Shown here: positions 1 through 5,246 of the stretch, piece after piece
How the letters are laid out: the number at the start of each line of letters is the position of its first letter
How positions within the stretch are numbered: the first letter of the stretch is position 1
Assembly (NCBI GenBank): GCA_958438185.1
Contig: CAUBQU010000035.1
Coordinates: 1-9,385, forward strand
Reading direction: 5' to 3'
Length of the DNA stretch: 9,385 nt
From: an uncultured Oscillospiraceae bacterium
GTDB lineage: Bacteria > Bacillota > Clostridia > Oscillospirales > Oscillospiraceae
The notes under the pieces: generated by a model
What the model was told of the DNA's origin: nothing
Databases searched by the model: none
Seen by the model: only the letters and a program-made list of their open reading frames with translations
Program-made: the position numbers and the translations under genes

Positions 1-92
1 ATATAGGCCATGGCGAAGAATGTCGTCAGTCCAGCGGAGATCTCCGTCCGGCAGGTGGTGTGGTTTTCGGTGAGTCGGAACATCTTTTTCAT
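1..92 (-). CDS. NCS2-family nucleobase permease, N-terminal fragment (runs off left edge)
   Basis: Only the first 30 codons are present, read on the minus strand from the ATG at 92-90; the rest lies beyond position 1. The fragment starts MKKMFRLTEN and continues with RTEISAGLTTFFAMAY. This matches the start of NCS2 permeases of the PbuG/AzgA type (xanthine, hypoxanthine, guanine or adenine proton symporters), where a short cytoplasmic lead with TE-x-x-AG precedes a first membrane helix carrying TTF-x-x-MAY. A strong ribosome site (GGAGGG, 103-98) lies 5 nt before the ATG. A second in-frame ATG at 83-81 is less well spaced. The family members are polytopic inner-membrane proteins that import purine bases. 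Substrate cannot be told from the fragment. The gene sits directly downstream of a cobalamin riboswitch and terminator rather than a purine riboswitch, which is unusual for this family. The family call is fairly sure; the substrate is open. Confidence 0.85.
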   Translation of the reverse strand, partial: MKKMFRLTENHTTCRTEISAGLTTFFAMAY

Positions 93-115
93 ATGTGCCC
101 TCCATAAAAAAGAAT

Positions 116-169
116 AAAAAAATACGCCCCGGGCCGGACACTTTCGCATCATGTCCTGCCTTAGCGTAT
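116..169 (-). terminator. Intrinsic terminator, expression platform of the cobalamin riboswitch
   Basis: Read on the minus strand, ATACGC (169-164) pairs with GCGTAT (127-122), and an inner GGACA (156-152) pairs with TGTCC (140-136). Next to the inner helix, GGC/GCC can add three pairs across an A-G mismatch. A run of U follows at once (121-116). The structure lies between the aptamer and the permease ribosome site, so it can stop transcription before the gene. This is the layout of a transcription-attenuating riboswitch. I did not resolve the competing antiterminator. Confidence 0.8.
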
Positions 170-177
170 ACGCGTTG

Positions 178-334
178 GCTGCGTAGCTGGTGTTCTGACT
201 CAAGCGTCATCGCCTGCTTCGCCTTCCCAGGGAAGCCCCCAGTGACATAAAGAAGCAGGCTCGTCTATTACAGCGTTGGCGGCGTACGGGAGTTGCACCC
301 GTTTTCCTTGAAATCCCGTGGGATACTGCGCAGC
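178..334 (-). ncRNA. Cobalamin (B12) riboswitch aptamer
   Basis: The minus-strand sequence carries the cobalamin aptamer landmarks in order. The closing P1 helix is GCTGCGCAG (334-326) with CTACGCAGC (186-178), 8 of 9 positions paired. Next comes the GGTGCAACTCC core (299-289), then CGCTGTAAT (275-267). After that is GTCACTGG (246-239) followed by CTGGGAAGGC (230-221), the counterpart of the usual GCCACTGG...GGGAAGGC. It ends with a B12 box, AGTCAGAACACC (201-190). A 9-bp helix, GCCTGCTTC (260-252) with GAAGCAGGC (220-212), encloses the central arm. Known members bind adenosyl-, methyl- or aqua-cobalamin and usually switch the downstream gene off when B12 is plentiful. Here a terminator follows, so control is probably by premature termination ahead of the NCS2 permease. 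The subclass was not assigned. Confidence 0.9.
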
Positions 335-354
335 ATGGATTCAATTACGGCTTT

Positions 355-383
355 ATTATACAAAAAACGCGGTGGCATGTAAA
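355..383 (-). promoter_or_regulatory. Sigma-A promoter for the riboswitch-permease transcript
   Basis: On the minus strand, TTTACA (383-378) and a perfect TATAAT (360-355) are separated by exactly 17 nt. Transcription would begin near 347-349, about 13-15 nt before the riboswitch P1 helix, so the leader is almost entirely aptamer. Confidence 0.85.
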
Positions 384-415
384 GAGCGGATTTTAAAAAA
401 CGCTCTGCCGCCGCG

Positions 416-443
416 CCAAACGCAGGAGGAAACCTGCGTTTGG
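416..443 (-). terminator. Perfect hairpin directly after the GNAT stop codon
   Basis: CCAAACGCAGG (416-426) and CCTGCGTTTGG (433-443) form an 11-bp perfect stem with a 6-nt loop, starting on the base next to the GNAT stop codon. On the minus strand no U-run follows immediately; the first U6 is at 400-395, 15 nt further on. A 6-bp repeat, AGAGCG/CGCTCT (383-388 and 401-406), flanks that U-run. It may act as a terminator or an mRNA 3'-end stabiliser for the DUF2156-GNAT operon. The textbook form is incomplete, so the role is only likely. Confidence 0.5.
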
Positions 444-1217
444 TCAGTCAAAGGCAAGTCCCAGGTAGAGCGGGCTTTGTGTCAACGCTTTTCCCATGCA
501 AAACGGCGCGCCGTTGGAGTCAGGAAAGCGGACGGTGCCCCGGGTCAAGTGAAAATGATCGAGCAGCGCATTGCCGCCGGAGACCGGGTCGCAGCCCAGC
601 AGCTCTTTGACGAGCAGCGTGCCTTCCGGCGTGCGTTCGCAGACGGCGCAGCCGGTCTCGCCTAAGGCAAAGAGCCCACCTCCCGCCAAGGTGCACAGCC
701 GCGCTTGGTGATCCAACAGCGGCAGAGAATAAACTGCATGGGGCAGCGTCAGGCACCGGGCGCGCCGGGCAAGATACGCTTCTGGGCTGAGGGGCGCGAC
801 ATCACCGGGCGCGGGCTTGCATAGCGGCGCCTGCCCGATGGTCCCGCAGCAGGTATAGCCCTGGGCAGCGTAAAACTGGAAGAGCCCCGTGTCGCCGGGC
901 ACCAGGAGAAATTGCGCCACGCCCCGGGCCCGGAGGGACGCCTCTGCATAAGCAAGCAGCCGTCGGGAGATGCCGCGGCGCCGATAGGCCGGGTCGGTGC
1001 AGACGGCGTAGAAATACGCCGCCGGGCTGCCGCCGACCTGCAGAGGAAACCAGATCGCCATTGCCCGAACCTCCGGCCCCTCGGCTTCGACAAAGACCTG
1101 CTCCGGCTGCCAGAGATGGGCAAAATACAGCCCGGTGTAGGCAGGCGGGTCGCCAAAGCAGCGCTGCCAGAGGGCCTGCAGCGCGGGAACGTCCGCCGCA
1201 GTGGATGTGCGCAGCAT
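444..1217 (-). CDS. GNAT-family N-acetyltransferase with C-terminal extension
   Basis: A 257-residue protein, probably a cytoplasmic acetyl-CoA-dependent acetyltransferase. The GNAT fold covers about residues 1-130. The acetyl-CoA signature is visible as YAVCTDPAYRRRGISRRLL (70-88), with the R-x-x-G-x-S pyrophosphate loop, and a later GLFQFYAAQGY (111-121) is the usual C-terminal GNAT element. Residues from about 140 to 257 are a second part that I do not recognise with certainty. Two-part GNATs of the Eis type have a similar outline, but homology is not shown here. The ATG at 1217-1215 is chosen because AGGAGG lies 9 nt upstream and the preceding stop codon (1221-1219) is one base away; a longer in-frame reading up to 1427 lies wholly inside the upstream gene. 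It is the second gene of an operon with the DUF2156 protein. The acceptor substrate is unknown. Confidence 0.85.
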   Translation of the reverse strand: MLRTSTAADVPALQALWQRCFGDPPAYTGLYFAHLWQPEQVFVEAEGPEVRAMAIWFPLQVGGSPAAYFYAVCTDPAYRRRGISRRLLAYAEASLRARGVAQFLLVPGDTGLFQFYAAQGYTCCGTIGQAPLCKPAPGDVAPLSPEAYLARRARCLTLPHAVYSLPLLDHQARLCTLAGGGLFALGETGCAVCERTPEGTLLVKELLGCDPVSGGNALLDHFHLTRGTVRFPDSNGAPFCMGKALTQSPLYLGLAFD

Positions 1218-1218
1218 A

Positions 1219-2124
1219 TCAGCAGACCTCCTCTTCCAGATAGGCCCGGTATTTTTTGACCAGGAAGGCCGGGTGATACGACTCCTTGGCCTTACGCAGG
1301 CCGGGCAGACCCATGTCCTCCTCCCGGTTGAGGTATTGTAGATTGGGGTACTCTTCCCGCAGCATCCGGGCAAACTCCCGGTTGACGATGGGATAGGCGC
1401 CCTGCAGATCGGCATAGGCCTTTTCAAAGCTGACGTCGAAGATGGAATCGTTGATGAGCGAGCCCATCGTCATGGCGACGAGCTTGCCCTCCGTGCGGAT
1501 GGCCAGGCCCCGCATCCGCAGCGCAGAATAGGCGTCGAAGGCCCGGCGGATGGCCCGCTTCTCCAGCAGAAAATCCTGTTCCATCTCATCCTGCCCGTGC
1601 AGCTCGTACCACCGTGTGACCAGTTGGCGGCATTCTTCCAGATTTTCTGGCCCGATGGGCTCGGCCTTCCAGTCCGGGTGGGCGTCGCAGAAGCGGTGGA
1701 TGTGGTTGCGCTTTTGCTGCAGATGCTTGCCCTTGAGGTCGGCCAGCTTGTCGATCTCATAGACATAGTCAAAGCTGCTGCGCCGGGGCTGGAAGCGGAA
1801 GACGCCGGGGAACCCGCTCTCTAGCTCCGCCATGGCCTGCTCGGAGATGCCCGACAGGCGGAAGGGAATGCCACGCTCCCGGGCATCGTCCATCAGAAGC
1901 CGGATGGCAGCCTTGTGGTCGCCGTTGCCAACGGGGTAGACATAGGTGCTCTGGCCGTCCCAATGGGAGAAGAGAACCAGGCAATTTTCCACAATGGCGT
2001 ACTCCTGACGGCCCCAGAGATAGATGTTGTTAAACGTAAATTCGCAGCCCAGATTGCCGGAACCATAAAAAATCGGCGCAAGCACGCCGCGGTCGGTCAG
2101 CTGGGGGGATTGAAAAGCGATCAT
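1219..2124 (-). CDS. DUF2156 / phosphatidylglycerol lysyltransferase-like protein (GNAT-like fold)
   Basis: A 301-residue soluble protein of the DUF2156 family, related to the catalytic C-terminal part of MprF, which transfers aminoacyl groups from aminoacyl-tRNA to phosphatidylglycerol. The family hallmark is near the C terminus: YLNREEDMGLPGLRKAKESY (264-283), followed by HPAFLVKKY. Other family-like segments are KGKHLQQKRNHIHRF (131-145) and the core strand GKLVAMTMGSLIND (213-226). No membrane helices are seen, so unlike MprF it lacks the flippase part. Stand-alone members in Firmicutes have no settled substrate, so lipid aminoacylation should not be assumed. The ATG at 2124-2122 is preferred over the upstream codon at 2178 because AGAGGT sits 8 nt before it and the longer reading would run back through the promoter. 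First gene of an operon with the GNAT protein; two acyl-transfer folds side by side suggest a joint task. Confidence 0.85.
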   Translation of the reverse strand: MIAFQSPQLTDRGVLAPIFYGSGNLGCEFTFNNIYLWGRQEYAIVENCLVLFSHWDGQSTYVYPVGNGDHKAAIRLLMDDARERGIPFRLSGISEQAMAELESGFPGVFRFQPRRSSFDYVYEIDKLADLKGKHLQQKRNHIHRFCDAHPDWKAEPIGPENLEECRQLVTRWYELHGQDEMEQDFLLEKRAIRRAFDAYSALRMRGLAIRTEGKLVAMTMGSLINDSIFDVSFEKAYADLQGAYPIVNREFARMLREEYPNLQYLNREEDMGLPGLRKAKESYHPAFLVKKYRAYLEEEVC

Positions 2125-2149
2125 AATGTTGCACCTCTTTCGCCCAAAT

Positions 2150-2178
2150 ATGGTATCATGTCCGGGCAGTTTTTGCAA
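2150..2178 (-). promoter_or_regulatory. Promoter of the DUF2156-GNAT operon
   Basis: On the minus strand, TTGCAA (2178-2173) and TACCAT (2155-2150) are 17 nt apart, with an upstream TG giving an extended -10 (TGA-TACCAT). The start would be near 2143, which leaves a short leader of about 18 nt containing the AGAGGT ribosome site. Confidence 0.6.
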
Positions 2179-2193
2179 GCGGACACGGCTTGC
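2175..2193. promoter_or_regulatory. Dyad spanning both -35 boxes of divergent promoters (candidate operator)
   Basis: GCAAGC (2175-2180) and GCTTGC (2188-2193) form a 6-bp inverted repeat with a 7-nt spacer. Each half overlaps the -35 hexamer of one of the two divergent promoters. A single dimeric regulator bound here could act on both operons. It could also be a by-product of two similar -35 boxes facing away from each other. Confidence 0.25.
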
Positions 2194-2218
2194 TTTTTCG
2201 TCCTGTTTCGGATAAGAT
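2190..2218 (+). promoter_or_regulatory. Promoter of the mnmA-Nudix operon
   Basis: TTGCTT (2190-2195) and TAAGAT (2213-2218) are separated by 17 nt. The start would fall near 2225, very close to the mnmA ribosome site, giving a leader of under 20 nt. It is back to back with the DUF2156 promoter. Confidence 0.65.
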
Positions 2219-2242
2219 GATAGAAAAAGGGGGCGATCCGTG

Positions 2243-3280
2243 ATGAAAAAGATCCTGGCGGCGATGTCCGGCGGTGTGGATTCGGCGGCGGCATGTATCC
2301 TGCTGCAGCGGCAGGGGATTACCGTCGGCGGTGGAACGATGCTGCTGCGCCCGGGCGGCGAGGAAGAGGCCCAGATGGCGGCCGACGCCGCAGCGCAACT
2401 GGGGCTGATATTTCACCTGTTTTGCTGGCAGGAGGAATTCCTGCAAAATGTCATCGAGCCCTTCACCCGGGTCTATCAGCAGGGCGGGACACCGAACCCC
2501 TGCATCTTCTGCAACCGGACGATGAAATTCGGTCGCTTTCTGGACGCTGCGCTGGAGCTGGGCTATGACGGCATCGCCACTGGCCATTATGCCCAGGTGC
2601 GCTTTGACGCGGGGAGTGGCCGGCATCTGCTTCTGTGCGCCCAGGATGGCGCCAAGGACCAGACCTATATGCTCTACAGCCTCTCCCAGACCCAGCTGGC
2701 GCGGACGTGCTTCCCTTTGGGGAGCATGACAAAGCAGGAAGTGCGGGCACTGGCTGCGGAGGCCGGGCTCCACGTCGCCGCCAAGCACGACAGCCAGGAT
2801 ATCTGCTTCGTGCCCGACGGCGATTACATGGCCTATCTGCGCGCTCATGGCCTGCAGCCGCAGCCCGGGCATTTCCGGACGCTGGATGGCCGTGACCTTG
2901 GGCCCCACAAGGGCATGGAGGCCTACACCCTCGGCCAGCGTCGCGGGCTGGAGATCGCCGCAGGCGAGCGGATCTATGTGGTGCGCAAGGCGGGGGCCGA
3001 TGTGATCCTGGGGCCGCAGGAGGCGCTGTTTTCCCGGACGGTTTTTGTCAGGGAGATCAATCTTATCGCCCTGGCGGCGCTGCGGCAGCCGATGCGTCTG
3101 GCGGCAAAGCTGCGCTATACACGCAAAACAGCGCCCTGCACGGCCTACCCAGAGGAGGGCGGCCTGCGGCTGGAATTTGACGAACCCCAGCGGGCGCCGA
3201 CGCCCGGGCAGGCAGCTGTTCTGTACGACGGCCCCGTCGTCATCGGCGGCGGGACGATCACGGGGGTGAGCCGCGTATGA
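2243..3280 (+). CDS. mnmA: tRNA-specific 2-thiouridylase MnmA
   Basis: A 345-residue cytoplasmic enzyme that thiolates U34 of the tRNAs for Lys, Glu and Gln (forming s2U) with ATP and sulfur relayed from a cysteine desulfurase. The ATP PP-loop SGGVDS is at residues 9-14. The first catalytic cysteine lies in NPCIFCNRTMKF (C90, with C87 nearby), and GHYA (114-117) is conserved. The second, persulfide-forming cysteine is C188 in HDSQDICFVPDGDY. A central stretch TLGQRRGL (229-236) and a C-terminal beta domain ending in GGGTITGV complete the family layout; length is normal. The ATG at 2243 is preferred over a GTG at 2240 because the G-rich ribosome site (2229-2233) is better spaced. Its stop overlaps the Nudix start (ATGA), so the two are translationally coupled. 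No cysteine desulfurase is encoded in the window, so the sulfur donor must lie elsewhere. Confidence 0.97.
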   Translation: MKKILAAMSGGVDSAAACILLQRQGITVGGGTMLLRPGGEEEAQMAADAAAQLGLIFHLFCWQEEFLQNVIEPFTRVYQQGGTPNPCIFCNRTMKFGRFLDAALELGYDGIATGHYAQVRFDAGSGRHLLLCAQDGAKDQTYMLYSLSQTQLARTCFPLGSMTKQEVRALAAEAGLHVAAKHDSQDICFVPDGDYMAYLRAHGLQPQPGHFRTLDGRDLGPHKGMEAYTLGQRRGLEIAAGERIYVVRKAGADVILGPQEALFSRTVFVREINLIALAALRQPMRLAAKLRYTRKTAPCTAYPEEGGLRLEFDEPQRAPTPGQAAVLYDGPVVIGGGTITGVSRV

Positions 3281-3876
3281 AAAAACTTTTGGAAACCATC
3301 GCCGCCTACCGCCCGCAGGACGATGCGGAGCGGGCCGTGCAGCAGGCGATGCTGCGGCAGCTGCGCCAGTGCCCGGGCACCGTCCTGGGGCGGGACGATC
3401 TGGCGCATATGACGGCCTCCGCGTTTGTCATCAACCGGGACGCCAGCCGGATCTTACTGCTCTATCACAACCAGATGGACTGCTGGGCCTGGCCCGGCGG
3501 CCATGCCGACGGCTGCCCAGACCTTTTGCAGGTGGCCCTGCGGGAGACCTGGGAGGAGACGGGTGTCCAGGCCGCGCCGGTGTGCGATGGGCCGATCAGC
3601 TTAGATATTTTCCCCGTCGCGCCGCATGAAAAGCGGGGGCGGCAGGTGCCGCGGCATCTGCATCTCTCCCTGGCGTATCTGCTGCAGGCGGATGACGCCG
3701 CGCCACTGCGGCAGTGCCCGGCGGAGAACCGGGCGGTGGCCTGGCAGACGCCGGACTTCTTGACCCCGGCGCATTTTTCGCCGGAGGACCTGGCCCTGTA
3801 CCGAAAACTGCTGGACCGTGCCCAGCGCTATTTGGCCGATTCCGGTTGCAAAAGCGGGAAAAGTCTGATAAAATAG
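3277..3876 (+). CDS. Nudix hydrolase
   Basis: A 199-residue soluble hydrolase of the Nudix family, which cleaves nucleoside diphosphates linked to another moiety using a divalent metal. The Nudix box covers residues 75-97, starting GGHADG at 74 and ending RETWEETGV (89-97). The metal-binding R-E-x-x-E-E core is intact (R89, E90, E93, E94). The first glutamate of the classic box is replaced by proline (P81), a departure from consensus in a residue that normally has a structural rather than metal-binding part. A helical lead of about 45 residues precedes the fold. The substrate cannot be read from sequence. It overlaps mnmA by 4 bp and is therefore co-translated with it, but no established link to tRNA thiolation is known to me. 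The last codons contain the promoter for the following Rrf2 gene. Confidence 0.92.
   Translation: MKKLLETIAAYRPQDDAERAVQQAMLRQLRQCPGTVLGRDDLAHMTASAFVINRDASRILLLYHNQMDCWAWPGGHADGCPDLLQVALRETWEETGVQAAPVCDGPISLDIFPVAPHEKRGRQVPRHLHLSLAYLLQADDAAPLRQCPAENRAVAWQTPDFLTPAHFSPEDLALYRKLLDRAQRYLADSGCKSGKSLIK
3846..3874 (+). promoter_or_regulatory. Promoter for the Rrf2-family regulator, inside the Nudix gene end
   Basis: TTGCAA (3846-3851) and TAAAAT (3869-3874) are 17 nt apart, and TGA before the hexamer makes an extended -10. The -10 box overlaps the first base of the Nudix stop codon (3874-3876). Transcription would begin near 3881, just ahead of the G-rich ribosome site at 3885-3891. This would let the regulator be made, and possibly repress itself, independently of mnmA. 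Confidence 0.7.
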
Positions 3877-3899
3877 CAGCGATAGGGGGGGAAAAGACG

Positions 3900-4313
3900 A
3901 TGATGGTATCGACCAAGGGGCGCTATGCGCTGCGAATCATGCTGGATCTTGCGCAGCAAGAGCCGGGGCAGTATTGCTCGCTGAGCAATGTCTCCTGCCG
4001 GCAGGGCATGTCTGTGAAGTATATGGAGGCCATTGTCGCCGGGCTCAACCGTGCAGGCTTGTTGGAGAGCCAGCGGGGGAAGGACGGCGGCTACCGCCTG
4101 CGCTACCCGCCGTCGGCGTACACCGTCGGTGCGATCTTAAAGCTGGCGGAGGGTTCCCTTGCACCGGTGGCCTGCCTGGAATGCGGCGAGAACGGCTGTG
4201 AGCGGGCCGACCAATGCATGACGCTGCCGATGTGGCAGCGGCTCGATGAGATTATTGACAATTATCTTGAGAAAATTACCCTCCAGGACCTGCTGGATGG
4301 GGAGAATTTATAA
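3900..4313 (+). CDS. Rrf2/IscR-family transcriptional regulator
   Basis: A 137-residue DNA-binding protein, normal length for Rrf2. It starts MMVSTKGRYALRIMLDLA, the classic Rrf2 opening. The winged helix-turn-helix spans about residues 8-70, with the recognition segment SVKYMEAIVAGLNRAGLL (38-55) and the wing at RGKDGGYRL (59-67). Cysteines C92, C95, C100 and C106 lie in the linker loop where Fe-S-binding members such as IscR hold a [2Fe-2S] cluster. Iron-sulfur, cysteine or redox sensing is therefore plausible, but the cluster is not proven. The ATG at 3900 is 8 nt after a run of seven G; the next codon is also ATG. It follows mnmA-Nudix by 23 nt and has its own promoter. In many Clostridia an Rrf2 gene sits beside nifS/iscS, nifU and mnmA; here only mnmA is present. 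Confidence 0.93.
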   Translation: MMVSTKGRYALRIMLDLAQQEPGQYCSLSNVSCRQGMSVKYMEAIVAGLNRAGLLESQRGKDGGYRLRYPPSAYTVGAILKLAEGSLAPVACLECGENGCERADQCMTLPMWQRLDEIIDNYLEKITLQDLLDGENL

Positions 4314-4326
4314 GACTGCAAATCCC

Positions 4327-4358
4327 GGCTGCTGCGGCATAAGCGCGGCAGCCTTTTT
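4327..4358 (+). terminator. Intrinsic terminator after the Rrf2 gene
   Basis: GGCTGCTGC (4327-4335) pairs with GCGGCAGCC (4345-4353), nine pairs with one G-T wobble, followed by TTTTT (4354-4358). It ends only 21 nt before the next start codon, so it either separates two transcription units or throttles read-through into the methyltransferase-MATE pair. Confidence 0.85.
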
Positions 4359-4379
4359 ACTGGAAACGGGAGCGTGTGT

Positions 4380-5246
4380 ATGGCCAACTGCATCAAAATC
4401 ACGGATCTTACCGCGCCGGAGCTGGATGTCTATGCCCGGCGCTCAGAGCGGCAGCTGCTGAACCGGGATGACCCGGCAAAGGGGCTGTTTATTGCCGAGA
4501 GCCCGCTTGTTATCGGCCGGGCGTTGGACGCGGGGTACCGCCCCGTCTCTTGCCTGCTGGAGGAGGGCGATGCGGCCGGGCAGACGATGCTGGCGCGCTG
4601 CGGGGATATCCCAGCTTACCTCGCGCCCCGGGAGGTCCTGGCGCAGCTGACGGGCTTTCATCTGACCCGGGGGATGCTGTGCGCCATGGTCCGGCCGCCG
4701 CTGCCGGACCCGGCGGCTCTCTGCGCTGGCGCCCGGCGGATCGCCGTGCTGGAGGAGGTCGTGAACCCGACGAATGTCGGCGCGATTTTCCGCAGCGCCG
4801 CGGCCCTGGGGGTCGATGCGGTGCTGCTCAGCGCCGGATGCAGCGATCCCCTGTACCGCCGGGCCATCCGGGTGAGCATGGGGACGGTCTTCCAGGTCCC
4901 GTGGACGATCTTGCAGGGCGACGCCGCCTGGCCCACAGGCGCCCAGGCGCTGCTGCGGGGCCTGGGCTTCCGGACCGCTGCTATGGCGCTGACGGATGAG
5001 AGCCTGCCGGTCTTTGCCCCGCAGCTTGCCGGGCTTCCGAAGCTTGCCATCGTCCTGGGGACGGAGGGCGATGGCCTGGCGGCCCGGACCATTGCCGGGT
5101 GCGATTATACTGTAAAGATCCCGATGACGGGCGGTGTGGATTCTCTGAATGTCGCGGCGGCCAGCGCGGTGGCCTTTTATCAGCTGGCCCTGCGGGGTGC
5201 AGGCGATTCAGAGGGTGCGGGAGGTGCAGGCAGCGATGTACCGTGA
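4380..5246 (+). CDS. SpoU/TrmH-family RNA 2'-O-methyltransferase
   Basis: A 288-residue S-adenosylmethionine-dependent methyltransferase of the knotted SPOUT fold, probably acting on 23S rRNA or tRNA ribose. Residues about 20-105 form the N-terminal RNA-recognition domain (GLFIAESPLVI, 35-45). The catalytic domain has motif 1 NPTNVGAIFRSA (129-140) with the conserved N and R, motif 2 VLGTEGDGL (225-233) and motif 3 SLNVAAASAVA (255-265); motifs 2 and 3 build the trefoil knot and cofactor pocket. Proteins of this layout are often annotated as RlmB/TsnR-like, but the exact target nucleotide cannot be told. The ATG at 4380 is chosen because GGGAG (4368-4372) lies 7 nt upstream; a GTG at 4374 would be too close. 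The last 11 bp overlap the start of the MATE gene, which implies coupled translation. I see no clear promoter of its own in the 21 nt after the terminator. Confidence 0.93.
   Translation: MANCIKITDLTAPELDVYARRSERQLLNRDDPAKGLFIAESPLVIGRALDAGYRPVSCLLEEGDAAGQTMLARCGDIPAYLAPREVLAQLTGFHLTRGMLCAMVRPPLPDPAALCAGARRIAVLEEVVNPTNVGAIFRSAAALGVDAVLLSAGCSDPLYRRAIRVSMGTVFQVPWTILQGDAAWPTGAQALLRGLGFRTAAMALTDESLPVFAPQLAGLPKLAIVLGTEGDGLAARTIAGCDYTVKIPMTGGVDSLNVAAASAVAFYQLALRGAGDSEGAGGAGSDVP

Noticed and set aside
100..340. Purine riboswitch ahead of the nucleobase permease
   Set aside because: Expected from the gene family, but the sequence shows cobalamin aptamer landmarks and a large multi-helix layout rather than the small three-way purine aptamer.
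318..665. Plus-strand open frame of 115 codons
   Set aside because: It runs through the riboswitch leader, its promoter and the antisense of the GNAT gene, has no ribosome site or recognisable domain, and the minus-strand features explain the region.
2156..2908. Minus-strand open frame of 250 codons opposite mnmA
   Set aside because: It is antisense to the strongly supported mnmA gene, has low-complexity composition and no recognisable motif; such long shadow frames are common in GC-rich DNA.
4254..4275. TTGACA inside the Rrf2 gene as a -35 for the methyltransferase
   Set aside because: No convincing -10 lies 16-18 nt downstream (best is TACCCT), and the bases are explained by Rrf2 codons.
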